A stretch of DNA of 64,000 nt from Pedobacter faecalis (GTDB lineage: Bacteria > Bacteroidota > Bacteroidia > Sphingobacteriales > Sphingobacteriaceae), in the NCBI RefSeq assembly GCF_030182585.1, contig NZ_JARXOW010000001.1, positions 1,674,001 through 1,738,000 of the forward strand, read 5' to 3'. Made by a program: the position numbers and the translations under genes. Each line of letters opens with the position of its first letter. The stretch's first letter is position 1. This document shows positions 9,152-17,876 of this stretch, piece after piece. The notes below the pieces were generated by a model. That model searched no databases, had not been told where the DNA came from, and worked only from the letters and a program-made list of their open reading frames with translations.

Positions 9152-9210
9152 TAGATTTACAGTCGCCTAATATAAGGAACGAGCCTCATAGTTAGGCGAC
9201 TAAAAATCTA
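9152..9210. repeat. Long inverted repeat between SRPBCC and barrel genes
   Basis: The 19-nt arms 9152-9170 and 9192-9210 pair with two mismatches; the inner 10 bp (AGTCGCCTAA / TTAGGCGACT) are perfect, the loop is 21 nt. The right arm contains the stop codon of the SRPBCC gene and the left arm ends six bases before the ATG of the barrel gene, so in the minus-strand transcript the hairpin spans the whole intergenic gap. No U-run follows; it may be an RNA processing or translation-control structure. Confidence 0.65.
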
Positions 9211-9942
9211 CAGGGCTAAACCTGCATATTGCTTAAAATCAGCATCCTCTGCATAAGCTTTAAAATTTTGCACATCTTCGCGGATCATTCGTTCAAACAC
9301 GCCATTGAAGAGTGAAGCAATGCTTCTTCCTACATTTCCTGCCGGGGCAAAATATTCGATCTCAATATGGAGTTCGGTACCAGTGCCACTCAGGGTATCT
9401 TTGAACTCCACCTTGCCGGCGTTGTCGACCTGCGAACCTTCGATAGACTGCCAGCCGATGTATTTGCCCTCATCTTCCCGGGTAATTTCGGCCTTCCAGG
9501 TCAGATCAAGCAATCCGCCCGGTACGTTTGCCGTCCACACCGAAACATCATCGCTTTGCTCCTCTACGCTTTTCAGGTGCGTCATGAACTTCGGCAGGTT
9601 AGAAAGCTCGCGCCAAAAGGCATACACCTTTTCCCTTGGTGCGTTTACGACGATGTCTTCTACAATGCGGATCGATTCCGGATCAGTAGTATCCTTGTCC
9701 AGATAAGTATATACCGGACAAACGCCAGTCGCGCCTCTGTATAGCATCATTCCTCCAGCAGCTACGCCTCCGAGGGCAAGAATGGGATGTTTTCCAAGCT
9801 TCTTCAGACTGTTGTAAAGCAGCCATCCACCCGCCAGTACCGACACTAGACGCTCGCTCTGATCAATGTTTTCCCTGCCTGTTGGCTCTATGCTCAGTTC
9901 GCTCAGGCCATCCGTTACTTTGTTTATCCATTCGTTTTTCAT
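9208..9942 (-). CDS. DUF2892 (YgaP-like) membrane segment fused to SRPBCC domain
   Basis: The start at 9942 (MKNEWINKV) gives 244 residues and is preferred to an ATG 42 bp upstream that adds a basic leader. Residues about 25-80 (ERLVSVLAGGWLLYNSL ... GGVAAGGMMLYRGATGVCPVY) form the two-helix DUF2892/YgaP membrane motif. Residues about 95-240 are a START-like SRPBCC domain (VVNAPREKVYAFWRELSNLP) that normally binds hydrophobic ligands in a deep pocket. The combination is frequent in soil Bacteroidota and often sits near stress genes, as here, but no ligand is known. Confidence 0.82.
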   Translation of the reverse strand: MKNEWINKVTDGLSELSIEPTGRENIDQSERLVSVLAGGWLLYNSLKKLGKHPILALGGVAAGGMMLYRGATGVCPVYTYLDKDTTDPESIRIVEDIVVNAPREKVYAFWRELSNLPKFMTHLKSVEEQSDDVSVWTANVPGGLLDLTWKAEITREDEGKYIGWQSIEGSQVDNAGKVEFKDTLSGTGTELHIEIEYFAPAGNVGRSIASLFNGVFERMIREDVQNFKAYAEDADFKQYAGLAL

Positions 9943-10024
9943 AGGTGTTTTTATTAGTATCCAAAGAACAATGTACTTGCGCAATAGTTTGGCTTACAAC
10001 CGAAAATGCTTACACCAGCGGTGT

Positions 10025-10510
10025 TTAAAAGATCAGTCCGGTAAGCCAGGCACCCACTTTCCAGAGCAGGTAAATAAGCAGAGCCAGTATCAGGAAGAGG
10101 ATGATCAGTGTCCAGATGATAATGCCTTTGCCGCTACCCTGGTGCTTGTTTTCCAGGTAGTGCTCGTTCATCAGCCTGATGTTCCGGTTATTGGCCTTGA
10201 AAAAGAAGTCGAAGATTTGCCCGATAACAGGGATTGCACCGATGGTGGCATCAAGCAGGATGTTCAGGCTCATGAGCACAACCAGTTTGTTGCTGGCGCC
10301 CTTACGGGCCATGGCCAGCATGAGACCTGCCGAAACCAGAAATCCCGCCATGTCGCCAGCAATGGGAAAAAGGTTAATAAGCGGATCGAGTCCAAAGCGA
10401 AACCTGGTGCCGGGCAACCTGAACTGGCTGTCCATCAGATATGCCAGGCGGTTAATCCACCTGAGTTCGGGAATGTCGGGCCTGTCTGGGGTATAGCGTT
10501 CTGTCTTCAT
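10025..10510 (-). CDS. DUF4112 domain-containing membrane protein
   Basis: A 161-residue protein. Residues about 10-125 match DUF4112 (LAYLMDSQFRLPGTRFRFG, LDPLINLFPIAGDMAGFLVS, LLDATIGAIPVIGQIFDFFFKANNRN), a family with conserved Asp/Gly-rich loops between hydrophobic helices. A C-terminal transmembrane helix (IIIWTLIILFLILALLIYLLW) ends the protein. Cellular role unknown. It lies upstream of the SRPBCC gene on the same strand (82-bp gap to its start), so they may share a transcript. Confidence 0.85.
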   Translation of the reverse strand: MKTERYTPDRPDIPELRWINRLAYLMDSQFRLPGTRFRFGLDPLINLFPIAGDMAGFLVSAGLMLAMARKGASNKLVVLMSLNILLDATIGAIPVIGQIFDFFFKANNRNIRLMNEHYLENKHQGSGKGIIIWTLIILFLILALLIYLLWKVGAWLTGLIF

Positions 10511-10562
10511 CTAGCACTATAACTTGATCGGGGGCGATTTGTTTGCTGAGGACTGAGGTTGC

Positions 10563-10593
10563 TTGCTGCTTTAGCACATTATCGGTATATTTA
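10563..10593 (+). promoter_or_regulatory. Candidate Bacteroidota-type promoter
   Basis: TTG at 10563-10565, a 20-nt spacer and TATATTTA at 10586-10593 fit the Bacteroidota -33/-7 pattern (TTG, TAnnTTTG) with one mismatch. It is 31 bp upstream of the GTG start at 10625. Predicted from pattern only. Confidence 0.45.
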
Positions 10594-10624
10594 GCACTGT
10601 CTAACAGGAAATGCATCTTTATTT

Positions 10625-11509
10625 GTGACGCAACTCATCTCGAAACTTCAGTATAAGAAAAGCGAAAAGGGCGAATTTGCCCAGATTGCTCCAAGGAATT
10701 TACAGGATACCCTGAAGCTGATCCAGGAATACCCCTGGGCTACGGAGCGAAGCCTGGCATCGGTAGAGCTGACTTGTCCTTCGGTTACAATAGAGCACCC
10801 AACTGGTACGTACCTGAAACTGGGACATTATTTTAGCGGAAAGTTTTGCCTGTATTACCTCGACAGCAGGAAGAAGGTTTATTTTAAAGTCGCGCCTACC
10901 CTACAGGAAGCCTCCGAGTGGATAACGGACTTCTTTGAAAAAGATGGCCATATTGAGGGGTTTGAGAAGTACAGTTTTACGTGGAGCAGGGCTTCATACT
11001 TTATCACGGATACCTTTGAGTATGTGGTCGACAGGATGGCAAGCCTTCGATTCTTCAAGTTCTGGCAGTTTATGCTCGTCGCGGCGGTTATTATATTGAT
11101 GGCTGATTCAATTGACAGGTCTCGGCCAGTTGCCATCGAAAGCATCGCTGCCTTAATGCTGTTTGTGATTTTCCTCGCTGGTCCACATATTTATTTTTAT
11201 TTTAATTATCGGTCCTGCGACAAAAACAAATATTTGCAGCTCTCGCGAGCGGCAGATCAATTCAGATTCGGTCCGGCAGGGAAAGAAAAGACGCTTTCAA
11301 AGAGGGAAATACAGCGGATAGAGGTTCACGGTGTATTTGGCAGGGGATTATGGAACGATTGTTTCGTGTATGTTATAACCCTCAAAAATGGCGAGTCGTT
11401 CACTTTTACCAGCCTATTGATGAGGTATTCAGTTTTCCAGAACAAATTTCCAGATCACGAAGCTAAGCGCATAAAAAACAACTTCCCAACTGTTGGCCGG
11501 GCTGTCTGA
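10625..11509 (+). CDS. Hypothetical membrane protein with two transmembrane helices
   Basis: A 294-residue protein beginning with GTG; the first in-frame ATG lies about 140 codons later, inside the first membrane helix, so GTG is the likely start. A soluble N-terminal region (about 1-135) precedes two helices (FWQFMLVAAVIILMA and IESIAALMLFVIFLAGPHIYFYF, about residues 143-192). The soluble C-terminal part (LSRAADQFRFGPAGKEKTLS to FTFTSLLMRYS) alternates strands like a PH-type fold, which is only a guess. I do not recognise the family. Its stop codon directly abuts the stop of the convergent YdeI gene. Confidence 0.6.
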   Translation: MTQLISKLQYKKSEKGEFAQIAPRNLQDTLKLIQEYPWATERSLASVELTCPSVTIEHPTGTYLKLGHYFSGKFCLYYLDSRKKVYFKVAPTLQEASEWITDFFEKDGHIEGFEKYSFTWSRASYFITDTFEYVVDRMASLRFFKFWQFMLVAAVIILMADSIDRSRPVAIESIAALMLFVIFLAGPHIYFYFNYRSCDKNKYLQLSRAADQFRFGPAGKEKTLSKREIQRIEVHGVFGRGLWNDCFVYVITLKNGESFTFTSLLMRYSVFQNKFPDHEAKRIKNNFPTVGRAV

Positions 11510-12082
11510 TTAAAACTGCTTCGGCTTAGTCCCTTCTGCCGCATGACTGGCAATCTCCTGAATACGGCTTAGCCGGGTCTCAGGCCGCTTTGCCAAAACG
11601 ATCCAATGCAGCATCATTTTTTTTATGGATTTACTGAGACTGTTATAGTAGGCTTCGGCACCTGGGTTTGCGTCAAAGGCCTGCTGAAGATCGGCCGGCA
11701 CCTGCAAGGCCTCAACTTCGTCGAGCACATTCCAGGAACCATTCTCTTTGGCTATCCGGATACTCTCGTAGCCCGCATCCGACATAAGCCCTTCCTTTAC
11801 CAGCTGTTCGACCTTGTCTTTGTTTATTTTGGACCAGGTGCTTTTGGGCTTTCGCCTGCTGAAAAACTGATGCGTGGTATACTGGTCTATTTTGATCTTT
11901 TTACTGTCTATCCATCCGTAGCATAAAGCGACATCAACCGCCTCGCTCCAGCTGACTGTTGGCCTGCCTGAGGCCTTGTGATGCTGCACTAGCCAAACGG
12001 ACTGCTTCTTTTGATGGTTAGCTGCCAGCCACTCGTTCCAGTCGGCCACCGTTTCAGGATAAAATATTTCAATCTGTTCCAT
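11510..12082 (-). CDS. YdeI/OmdA family protein
   Basis: A 190-residue cytoplasmic protein. The motifs FYPETVADWNEWLAANH, SWSEAVDVALCYGWIDSKK and FSRRKPKSTWSKINKDKVEQL, and the C-terminal helical part with AKRPETRLSRIQEI, are typical of the YdeI/OmdA family (bacteriocin-protection or OmpD-associated). Biochemical role is not established; some members bind DNA or affect envelope-stress tolerance. It is convergent with the preceding membrane protein gene with no gap. Confidence 0.88.
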   Translation of the reverse strand: MEQIEIFYPETVADWNEWLAANHQKKQSVWLVQHHKASGRPTVSWSEAVDVALCYGWIDSKKIKIDQYTTHQFFSRRKPKSTWSKINKDKVEQLVKEGLMSDAGYESIRIAKENGSWNVLDEVEALQVPADLQQAFDANPGAEAYYNSLSKSIKKMMLHWIVLAKRPETRLSRIQEIASHAAEGTKPKQF

Positions 12083-12156
12083 CGCTTACACAGCTAATTT
12101 AGCAGAAATAATACAATACGGTAAAACCACCGGACGGACGGGATGTTAATGCTACA

Positions 12157-13557
12157 ATGGAACAACCCCGCTCGTCGACATTAAGAACTTTGCCCTGGAT
12201 TGCCGCGCTGGCCATGTTTATGCAGTCGCTTGACGGTACCATCCTGAACACCGCTTTACCTTCTATTGCTACCGACCTGCAGAAACCGGCACTTTCGCTG
12301 CAAAGCATCATCATCAGTTACGTACTTGTGCTTGCCCTGCTCATCCCACTCAGCGGCTGGGCGTCGGATAAGTTTGGCTCGCGCAAGGTGTTTGTAGCTG
12401 CTATCGGTATATTCACCTTTGGTTCATTACTCTGCGCCTTATCGCAATCGCTGGCCATGCTTATTGTCTCCCGCGTCGTTCAGGCGATCGGCGGTTCTAT
12501 GATGGTACCCGTGTCGCGTTTGGCCATTTTGTATACGTACGACAAAGAGAAACTGCTGGGTGTGATCAATTTTATCACGATACCCGGCCTGGTAGGCCCT
12601 ATCATTGGCCCGACACTGGGCGGCTGGCTTGTTGAGATTGCCTCATGGCACTGGATATTTCTGATTAACCTGCCGATAGGCCTGTTCGGCATGTATTACG
12701 CCAACAAGCACATGCCACAGTATCAACGGGCGGGAGGAGAATTCGACTTCTTTGGTATGCTGTTTTTCGGCGGCTCTCTACTGTTGCTAACGCTGGGGAT
12801 TGAGCTGGGTACGCACGAGTTTATCAGTGAATCTTTGCTTCTACTTGTCTTTGCTTCCAGCTTTGTGCTAATGAACCTTTATTACTTTCATTACAGACGC
12901 ATCAAGGAACGGGCGCTTATAAACCTCGGACTGATTCGCATCCGGACACTAAGGATCGGTGTGTTCGGCAACCTCCTAACACGCCTGGGCATCGGTGGCA
13001 TGCCGCTGCTGCTTCCCCTCCTGTTTCAACTCGGCATGAAGCAATCTGCCATGACCTCCGGTATCATGTTGATTCCCGTGGCACTTACCTCCGTGCTTAT
13101 TAAGCCCTGGGTGGTTCCGCTGGTGAAAAAGATGGGCTATAAGCGAACGCTGATCATCAATACTCTCCTTATTGCGGCGGTCATTGCGCTTTTCTCCCTG
13201 GTGAATGAACATACGAAACTACCCAACCTGATCCCGCTGCTGGTGGTCTATGGAGCGGTAAACAGCATACAGCTGACCAGCATGAACACAATCTCTCTTT
13301 CGGCGCTCAACAATGAAACGGCCAGCAGCGGCAACAGCTTATTGCTGGTGATGCAACAGCTTTCTATGAGTCTGGGTATTTCGGTAGGCGCATTCTTGCT
13401 GGCCAAATATTCCAGTTCGGCCTGGCTGCAGGCGGAAAACATTTTACATGCGTTTCACTATACTTTCCTTACGCTTGCTGCCATTACGGCGGTCACCAGC
13501 ATGTTGTTCCTTCGCCTGGAAAAGAATGCGGGCGAGGATCTCTCAGGTCATCATTAA
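12157..13557 (+). CDS. MFS drug-exporter, DHA2 family, MdtD-like
   Basis: A 466-residue inner-membrane protein with about 13-14 hydrophobic segments. N-terminal FMQSLDGTILNTALPSIATDL, the loop GWASDKFGSRKVF (motif A) and VGPIIGPTLGGWLVE (motif C, antiporter) define the proton-driven DHA2 drug exporters. The C-terminal block SMNTISLSALNNETASSGNS and LSMSLGISVGAFLL resembles E. coli MdtD closely in order and spacing. Likely substrates are lipophilic or cationic compounds, but none can be deduced. It stands alone, 74 bp from the divergent YdeI gene. Confidence 0.88.
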   Translation: MEQPRSSTLRTLPWIAALAMFMQSLDGTILNTALPSIATDLQKPALSLQSIIISYVLVLALLIPLSGWASDKFGSRKVFVAAIGIFTFGSLLCALSQSLAMLIVSRVVQAIGGSMMVPVSRLAILYTYDKEKLLGVINFITIPGLVGPIIGPTLGGWLVEIASWHWIFLINLPIGLFGMYYANKHMPQYQRAGGEFDFFGMLFFGGSLLLLTLGIELGTHEFISESLLLLVFASSFVLMNLYYFHYRRIKERALINLGLIRIRTLRIGVFGNLLTRLGIGGMPLLLPLLFQLGMKQSAMTSGIMLIPVALTSVLIKPWVVPLVKKMGYKRTLIINTLLIAAVIALFSLVNEHTKLPNLIPLLVVYGAVNSIQLTSMNTISLSALNNETASSGNSLLLVMQQLSMSLGISVGAFLLAKYSSSAWLQAENILHAFHYTFLTLAAITAVTSMLFLRLEKNAGEDLSGHH

Positions 13558-13614
13558 TTTTTTTTGTTAATTGAATTTTTGTGCGATATTGGTCGCATCT
13601 AAATTAATGTATTA

Positions 13615-14229
13615 ATGAAAAAATTATTTGCCATGCTACTGTGTGGCGCAACCTATCTGACAGCCTCATCACAGGAAAAAGGCGATTTCGAACTTGGTAT
13701 CAACAGCGGATTGAACCTGGCGACAGTGACGAGTGGCTCCAACACGAACACTGAATACCGTACAGGCGTTAACGTAACGGTTTCAGGAGATTACTTTTTT
13801 TCTGACCGCTGGAGTATTAAAGCCAAGGCGGCTTACGACCAGAAGGGATGGAACAACGGTTACATCTCGTTCGACAACGGTGAAGCCGTCCCGACGAACT
13901 ATCAGTTCGATTACCTGACCGTGCCTGTTATGGCAAACTGGCACTTTGGAAAAACGCGCAACTGGTATCTTAATTTCGGTCCTTATGCCGGATTTCTGCT
14001 GAGTTCAAAAGAAACGGCAATGGGTACAGATTTGAAAGAAATTTCACAATCGGTTGATGCGGGTCTAGCTCTGGGGATAGGCGTAAAAATACCAGTCAGC
14101 AGCCGCGTTAAGATTTTGCTGGAGACAGACGGCCAGGCTGGCTTAACGGATGTTTTCAAAGACAATCAGGGAAATAAGATTCAGAACAGCCGCAGCAGTC
14201 TGAACGCTGGCCTTGTTTTCGGTCTGTAG
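13615..14229 (+). CDS. Outer-membrane beta-barrel protein
   Basis: A 204-residue protein with a signal peptide (MKKLFAMLLCGATYLTASSQ) and a barrel of alternating strands: FELGINSGLNLATV, YFFSDRWSIKAKAAYDQKGW, FDYLTVPVMANWHFG, WYLNFGPYAGFLL, LALGIGVKIPV and a final LNAGLVFGL. It is a second member of the PorT-like small-porin family in the window; the two are not close in sequence. Function unknown. Its terminator lies inside the end of the convergent gene. Confidence 0.85.
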   Translation: MKKLFAMLLCGATYLTASSQEKGDFELGINSGLNLATVTSGSNTNTEYRTGVNVTVSGDYFFSDRWSIKAKAAYDQKGWNNGYISFDNGEAVPTNYQFDYLTVPVMANWHFGKTRNWYLNFGPYAGFLLSSKETAMGTDLKEISQSVDAGLALGIGVKIPVSSRVKILLETDGQAGLTDVFKDNQGNKIQNSRSSLNAGLVFGL

Positions 14230-14236
14230 AAAAAGG

Positions 14237-14674
14237 CTAATTGTAACTTATCACGGGCCCGGTATTGCCGGGCTCTTTTTGTGCGCCGCCTTCACGCCTT
14301 AGCTTGGCAAAAAGCAGCTTGGGCAGGAGTATATTTTTTACGCCTCCATAGGCCACAATGATGTTATAGCCACCTGTTTGTTCGAATTCCCTGAACTTAA
14401 GCTTCCGGGCCCAAGTGCCGCCATCGGCTTTATACTTTCGGGCATACTTAAAGAAGCTGCTTTTTGTAGAGATCACCGTTCCGCCCTGCCCGGTGATAAA
14501 CGCGACCTTCTTTCCTTTAAAGTCGACTTTTACTTTCTGCTCTGAAAAATATTCGGTAAGAAATTGCGCTTCCTCGGGTGAGAGCCTCGCGTAGTCGTTG
14601 TTGCCCAGTGTACTCTCTTGCGCCTGGGTGAGAAAAGCGATCGATAAAAACAGAAGAGTTATTACATGTTTCAC
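14237..14674 (-). CDS. Secreted hypothetical protein
   Basis: A 145-residue protein with a signal peptide (MKHVITLLFLSIAFLTQAQ). The mature part is strongly basic, with KVKVDFKGKKVAFITGQGG and YKADGGTWARKLKFREFE as the most distinctive stretches, and no domain I recognise. It has its own short upstream gap (39 bp) to the glycosyltransferase on the same strand and could be cotranscribed with it. The last codons (EPGNTGPV) double as a terminator hairpin for the opposing gene. Confidence 0.65.
   Translation of the reverse strand: MKHVITLLFLSIAFLTQAQESTLGNNDYARLSPEEAQFLTEYFSEQKVKVDFKGKKVAFITGQGGTVISTKSSFFKYARKYKADGGTWARKLKFREFEQTGGYNIIVAYGGVKNILLPKLLFAKLRREGGAQKEPGNTGPVISYN
14257..14280 (+). terminator. 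Intrinsic terminator overlapping an opposing coding end
   Basis: Arms GCCCGG (14257-14262) and CCGGGC (14268-14273) with a 5-nt loop, followed by TCTTTTT. It ends the beta-barrel gene on the plus strand and lies within the 3' codons of the convergent hypothetical gene. Confidence 0.75.
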
Positions 14675-14713
14675 GGCACTGGATTTGGTATGTCTAAAGT
14701 TACAAAATAACCA

Positions 14714-15832
14714 TCACATTTTGGCATTTGCGCCGGCGGTAACCAGCAGTCGCCCTTTCCAGCTTACAGATCCGGTTAATTTACGCTGGACGGCGAGAAA
14801 GCCGATCCAGGCCAAGCTAAGCATTTGGAGGGGGTGCAATAAGATATTATTGACAACGCTTTGACCGGACAGGCGCGAACTGAAATATCGTGTGGTGACG
14901 ATAATAAACGTGAGGGCCAAAATGAGATAAAGGTTGCCGCTCGCCAGCACAAGCAGCGGCCCGGCGACTACCGCCGTCAGAAAAAGCAGGAACAAGGGTA
15001 TACTGTTGTTGAAGGGCGCAATGAAGTTCTTGCTGAAACCATCAACCGCATCCTGATAGCCCGAGTACATTCTGCACTGCAAGAGTCCCCCCGCAATCAG
15101 CCCCTCTCCTTTCTTACCATAACGCTTTAGCATCTTCATGATCACGAGGTCTTCCGCAACGATAGATTTGGCCTGCCGATGAAACTGATGCTGTTGATAG
15201 TCTTCAGCATTGAATAACATGAACTGTCCGCATGCAGCCGAAAAAATGGGATCGGCATGCGAGCGAATAAGTCGTATGGGCAGCAAGGTAAGCAGCAGGT
15301 AGTTCATTAGCGGCACGGTCATCTGCTCGCCCCAGGTAAGCATCTGCTGATCGGAGAATAGACTGAGCAATGAGAGTCTCTTGCTTTGCATGCGGTAAAC
15401 TGCACTGCTTATCGCCGATGGGTGCAGTACCACGTCGGCATCGAGAAAGAGCAGATAGCGGCCCCTGGCAGCTTCGGCAAGCTGGTAGCATGCAAAGTTT
15501 TTTCCCGTCCAGCCCCCGGGGAGCGGCGCTCCTCTAAGAACGCGGAATTGCGGATGCTGTTGAGCGAAAGTATGGGCGATCTGGTAAGTTTCGTCTGCAG
15601 AATGATCATCAAGCACGATGACTTCGTACTGTATTCCCTGCTGCAAAAGAATGGAGTCAAGCAAGCGTTTGATCTTGTCCTGTTCATTTCTTGCCGGTAT
15701 CAGGATTGACACCAGGCCAGCATTGCTGGAACATGCTGCGCGCTGCAGACTGGGAAAGGTATAATAGTTATAGGCCGCAACCAGCAGGCGGAAGCCAAGG
15801 AACACCAAAATACAGCTTAGCAAAATAAACAT
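14714..15832 (-). CDS. Family 2 glycosyltransferase, membrane-bound
   Basis: A 372-residue protein. After an N-terminal membrane helix (FILLSCILVFLGFRLLVAAY) comes a GT-A domain of family GT2: LVSILIPARNEQDKIKRLL, EVIVLDDHSADET, LFLDADVVL (DXD metal site) and EDLVIMKMLKRYGKKG. The C-terminal part has three to four membrane helices. It resembles the CrtQ/hopanoid-type GT2 enzymes that transfer sugar to a lipid acceptor, but acceptor and sugar are not known. Divergent from yjdM. Confidence 0.87.
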   Translation of the reverse strand: MFILLSCILVFLGFRLLVAAYNYYTFPSLQRAACSSNAGLVSILIPARNEQDKIKRLLDSILLQQGIQYEVIVLDDHSADETYQIAHTFAQQHPQFRVLRGAPLPGGWTGKNFACYQLAEAARGRYLLFLDADVVLHPSAISSAVYRMQSKRLSLLSLFSDQQMLTWGEQMTVPLMNYLLLTLLPIRLIRSHADPIFSAACGQFMLFNAEDYQQHQFHRQAKSIVAEDLVIMKMLKRYGKKGEGLIAGGLLQCRMYSGYQDAVDGFSKNFIAPFNNSIPLFLLFLTAVVAGPLLVLASGNLYLILALTFIIVTTRYFSSRLSGQSVVNNILLHPLQMLSLAWIGFLAVQRKLTGSVSWKGRLLVTAGANAKM

Positions 15833-15912
15833 GAACCGGTTTTGCTTACAGTAACCTTTTCCCGGTCGCTTTGTTTGGAAAAAAATAGCCTGCTGGTGCT
15901 CATACTTATTAT

Positions 15913-15920
15913 TAACTTTG
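15913..15920 (+). promoter_or_regulatory. Candidate -7 element upstream of yjdM
   Basis: TAACTTTG matches the Bacteroidota -7 consensus TAnnTTTG, 19 bp before the ATG at 15940. No good TTG at the -33 distance was seen. Confidence 0.4.
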
Positions 15921-15939
15921 CCTACTGAAAAGCCAAGCT

Positions 15940-16278
15940 ATGATCGAACTTAAACCATGCCCGCTCTGTAAATCTGAATATACGTATGAAATGGATAACC
16001 TGCTGGTGTGCCCGGAATGCGGACACGAGTGGAATCCTGAAGAAACAGAGACTACGGTTGAAGGTTTCGTGGTGAAAGACAGCAATGGCAATATCCTGCA
16101 AAACGGTGATTCTGTGGTAACGATCAAGAATCTTCCGGTAAAGGGAACTTCGCAAAGCATTAAGGCGGGCACCAAGGTGAGGAACATTCGTTTGGTAGAC
16201 AGCGACCATAATATCGATTGTAAAATTGATGGTTTTGGTGCCATGGCGCTGAAATCTGAATTTGTAAAAAAAGCATAA
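15940..16278 (+). CDS. yjdM: Zinc-ribbon protein YjdM (PhnA)
   Basis: A 112-residue protein nearly matching the length of E. coli YjdM (111). An N-terminal zinc ribbon has Cys7, Cys10, Cys24 and Cys27 (CPLC, CPEC). The C-terminal SH3-like part contains the family signature [20 protein letters not shown] and ends KSEFVKKA. Despite the old name PhnA it is not the phosphonoacetate hydrolase; its cellular role is unknown. Its stop overlaps the start of the NIPSNAP gene by one base (TAATG), indicating one transcript and translational coupling. Confidence 0.95.
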   Translation: MIELKPCPLCKSEYTYEMDNLLVCPECGHEWNPEETETTVEGFVVKDSNGNILQNGDSVVTIKNLPVKGTSQSIKAGTKVRNIRLVDSDHNIDCKIDGFGAMALKSEFVKKA

Positions 16279-17039
16279 TGAAAAGGTTTTTCACGATTAT
16301 TCTGCTGGGGTTCGTGCCAGCATTGGTCTTAGCTGCAAAGGGAGATTTCTACCAGATAAAAATTTATCATTTGAAATCTGCTGACCAGGAAGAGCGTGTC
16401 GACCAATTCTTGGAGCAGGCCTATCTCCCGGCCCTGCATCGTGCAGGTGTCAGCGATGTTGGTGTATTTAAACCTATTGCCAGTGGGCCGGAGCGACTGA
16501 TCTATGTGCTGATACCTTTCAGATCAGCTAAAGATTTCCTTGGCATTGATGCTAAACTTGGAAAAGATCGCCGGTACCAGCAAGACGGAAAAGCGTATCT
16601 GGACGCTCCGTATAATGATAAGCCATATGAACGTATAGAGAGCATTTTGCTGAATGCATTCAAAAGCAGTCCCCGATATGCGCTCCCTAAGTTAAGCGGA
16701 CCAAAAAAGGACCGGGTTTATGAGCTGAGAAGTTATGAGGGACATACGGAGAAGATATCAGCGAATAAGATCAGGATGTTTAACGAGGGCGATGAGATTG
16801 GTTTGTTTAAGCGTCTGAACTTTAACGCCGTTTTTTATGGCGAAGTGATTTCAGGCAGTGCTATGCCTAACCTGATGTACATGACCACATTTGAGAACCG
16901 GGCCGACCGTGACAAACATTGGGATGCTTTTGGTAAAGATGCATACTGGAAAAAGCTTTCCGCTATGCCGGAGTACCAGAACAATGTGTCTAAAAACTCA
17001 CAGTTCTTATTGTATCCGACAGATTATTCTGACATTTAA
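16278..17039 (+). CDS. Exported NIPSNAP family protein
   Basis: A 253-residue protein with a signal peptide ([20 protein letters not shown]). It has two NIPSNAP-like ferredoxin-fold repeats: about residues 25-120 (YQIKIYHLKSADQEERVDQF, ALHRAGVSDVGVFKPIASG) and 145-250 (DRVYELRSYEGHTEKISANK, RADRDKHWDAFG). NIPSNAP domains are related to dimeric alpha-beta barrels; the ligand is unknown. The start codon overlaps the stop of yjdM. The next gene is 177 bp away, so the two-gene unit ends here. Confidence 0.87.
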   Translation: MKRFFTIILLGFVPALVLAAKGDFYQIKIYHLKSADQEERVDQFLEQAYLPALHRAGVSDVGVFKPIASGPERLIYVLIPFRSAKDFLGIDAKLGKDRRYQQDGKAYLDAPYNDKPYERIESILLNAFKSSPRYALPKLSGPKKDRVYELRSYEGHTEKISANKIRMFNEGDEIGLFKRLNFNAVFYGEVISGSAMPNLMYMTTFENRADRDKHWDAFGKDAYWKKLSAMPEYQNNVSKNSQFLLYPTDYSDI

Positions 17040-17216
17040 TCAACCGGCATAGTACGTTCCTGGTTGCCAGCCTTCTATGCTGATAAAGTGTTTATCAGCT
17101 TATGACCGCCTTGCTAACATTGCCGGATATCCGCATATGCGACATTCGGAAACATATGGTATATTGTTATTTGAAATGGAGACAGACCTTTTGTTGAACA
17201 ATATATAGCCGGTTCG

Positions 17217-17810
17217 TTGGGACATTACCTGCCAGATGAAGAGAAGGATTTGCTTTTGCGGATAGCTGAAGGAGATGAGCTTGCTTTTGGCCTCGTGTTC
17301 CGTGCCTATTACCCAAAACTATTCACCTTTATTTCGCGCATGGACCCCCGCGGAGATGATGTGGATGAAGCCATTCAGGAAACCTTTATTCGTGTGTGGC
17401 TGTCGCGAGACCAACTGCCTGGTATACTGAATTTCCGGGGCTGGCTATACACTATTGCTACGCGGGAGGCTATCGCGATTATGCGAAAGAACCTGCTTAA
17501 ACAAAGGACGAGCGACAGGCTTTTGTCGGCCCCGCCCGTGTTGAGCGGCGAAACGCCGGCCGACCTGACCCAGGCGCGGCAGATCAGGGAACTGGTTGAA
17601 CAGGCCATAGCCAGGATGCCCCCAAGCCGCCGGCGCATTTATCAGATGAGCCGGGAAGAAGGCTTAAAACCCGCAGAAATTGCCTCACAGCTGGACCTGT
17701 CGGTAAGCACGGTGAAGAATACCCTGGTAACTGCGCTGCAGGATATCCGCAAGTTTCTTGTCGCTAACGGACAAACGATACCGCTGCTCATCATTCTGCT
17801 TGTGTATTAA
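17217..17810 (+). CDS. ECF RNA polymerase sigma factor (first Sus locus)
   Basis: A 197-residue sigma-70 family factor of the ECF type. Region 2 spans LAFGLVFRAYYPKLFTFISR to DVDEAIQETFIRVWL and FRGWLYTIATREAIAIMRK; region 4 is ARMPPSRRRIYQMSREEG with the helix-turn-helix KPAEIASQLDLSVSTVKNTL. The start is TTG at 17217: no ATG or GTG exists in frame before the upstream stop at 17172. It heads the sigma-FecR-SusC-SusD-TlpA locus, 66 bp upstream of fecR. By analogy with FecI it should drive transcription of this operon when released by FecR. Confidence 0.9.
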   Translation: MGHYLPDEEKDLLLRIAEGDELAFGLVFRAYYPKLFTFISRMDPRGDDVDEAIQETFIRVWLSRDQLPGILNFRGWLYTIATREAIAIMRKNLLKQRTSDRLLSAPPVLSGETPADLTQARQIRELVEQAIARMPPSRRRIYQMSREEGLKPAEIASQLDLSVSTVKNTLVTALQDIRKFLVANGQTIPLLIILLVY

Positions 17811-17876
17811 TTTTCGGATTCAGTAGTACGTTTCTATCAGGGGGCCTTCTATGGTGTGTAGATCAATCATCACATT

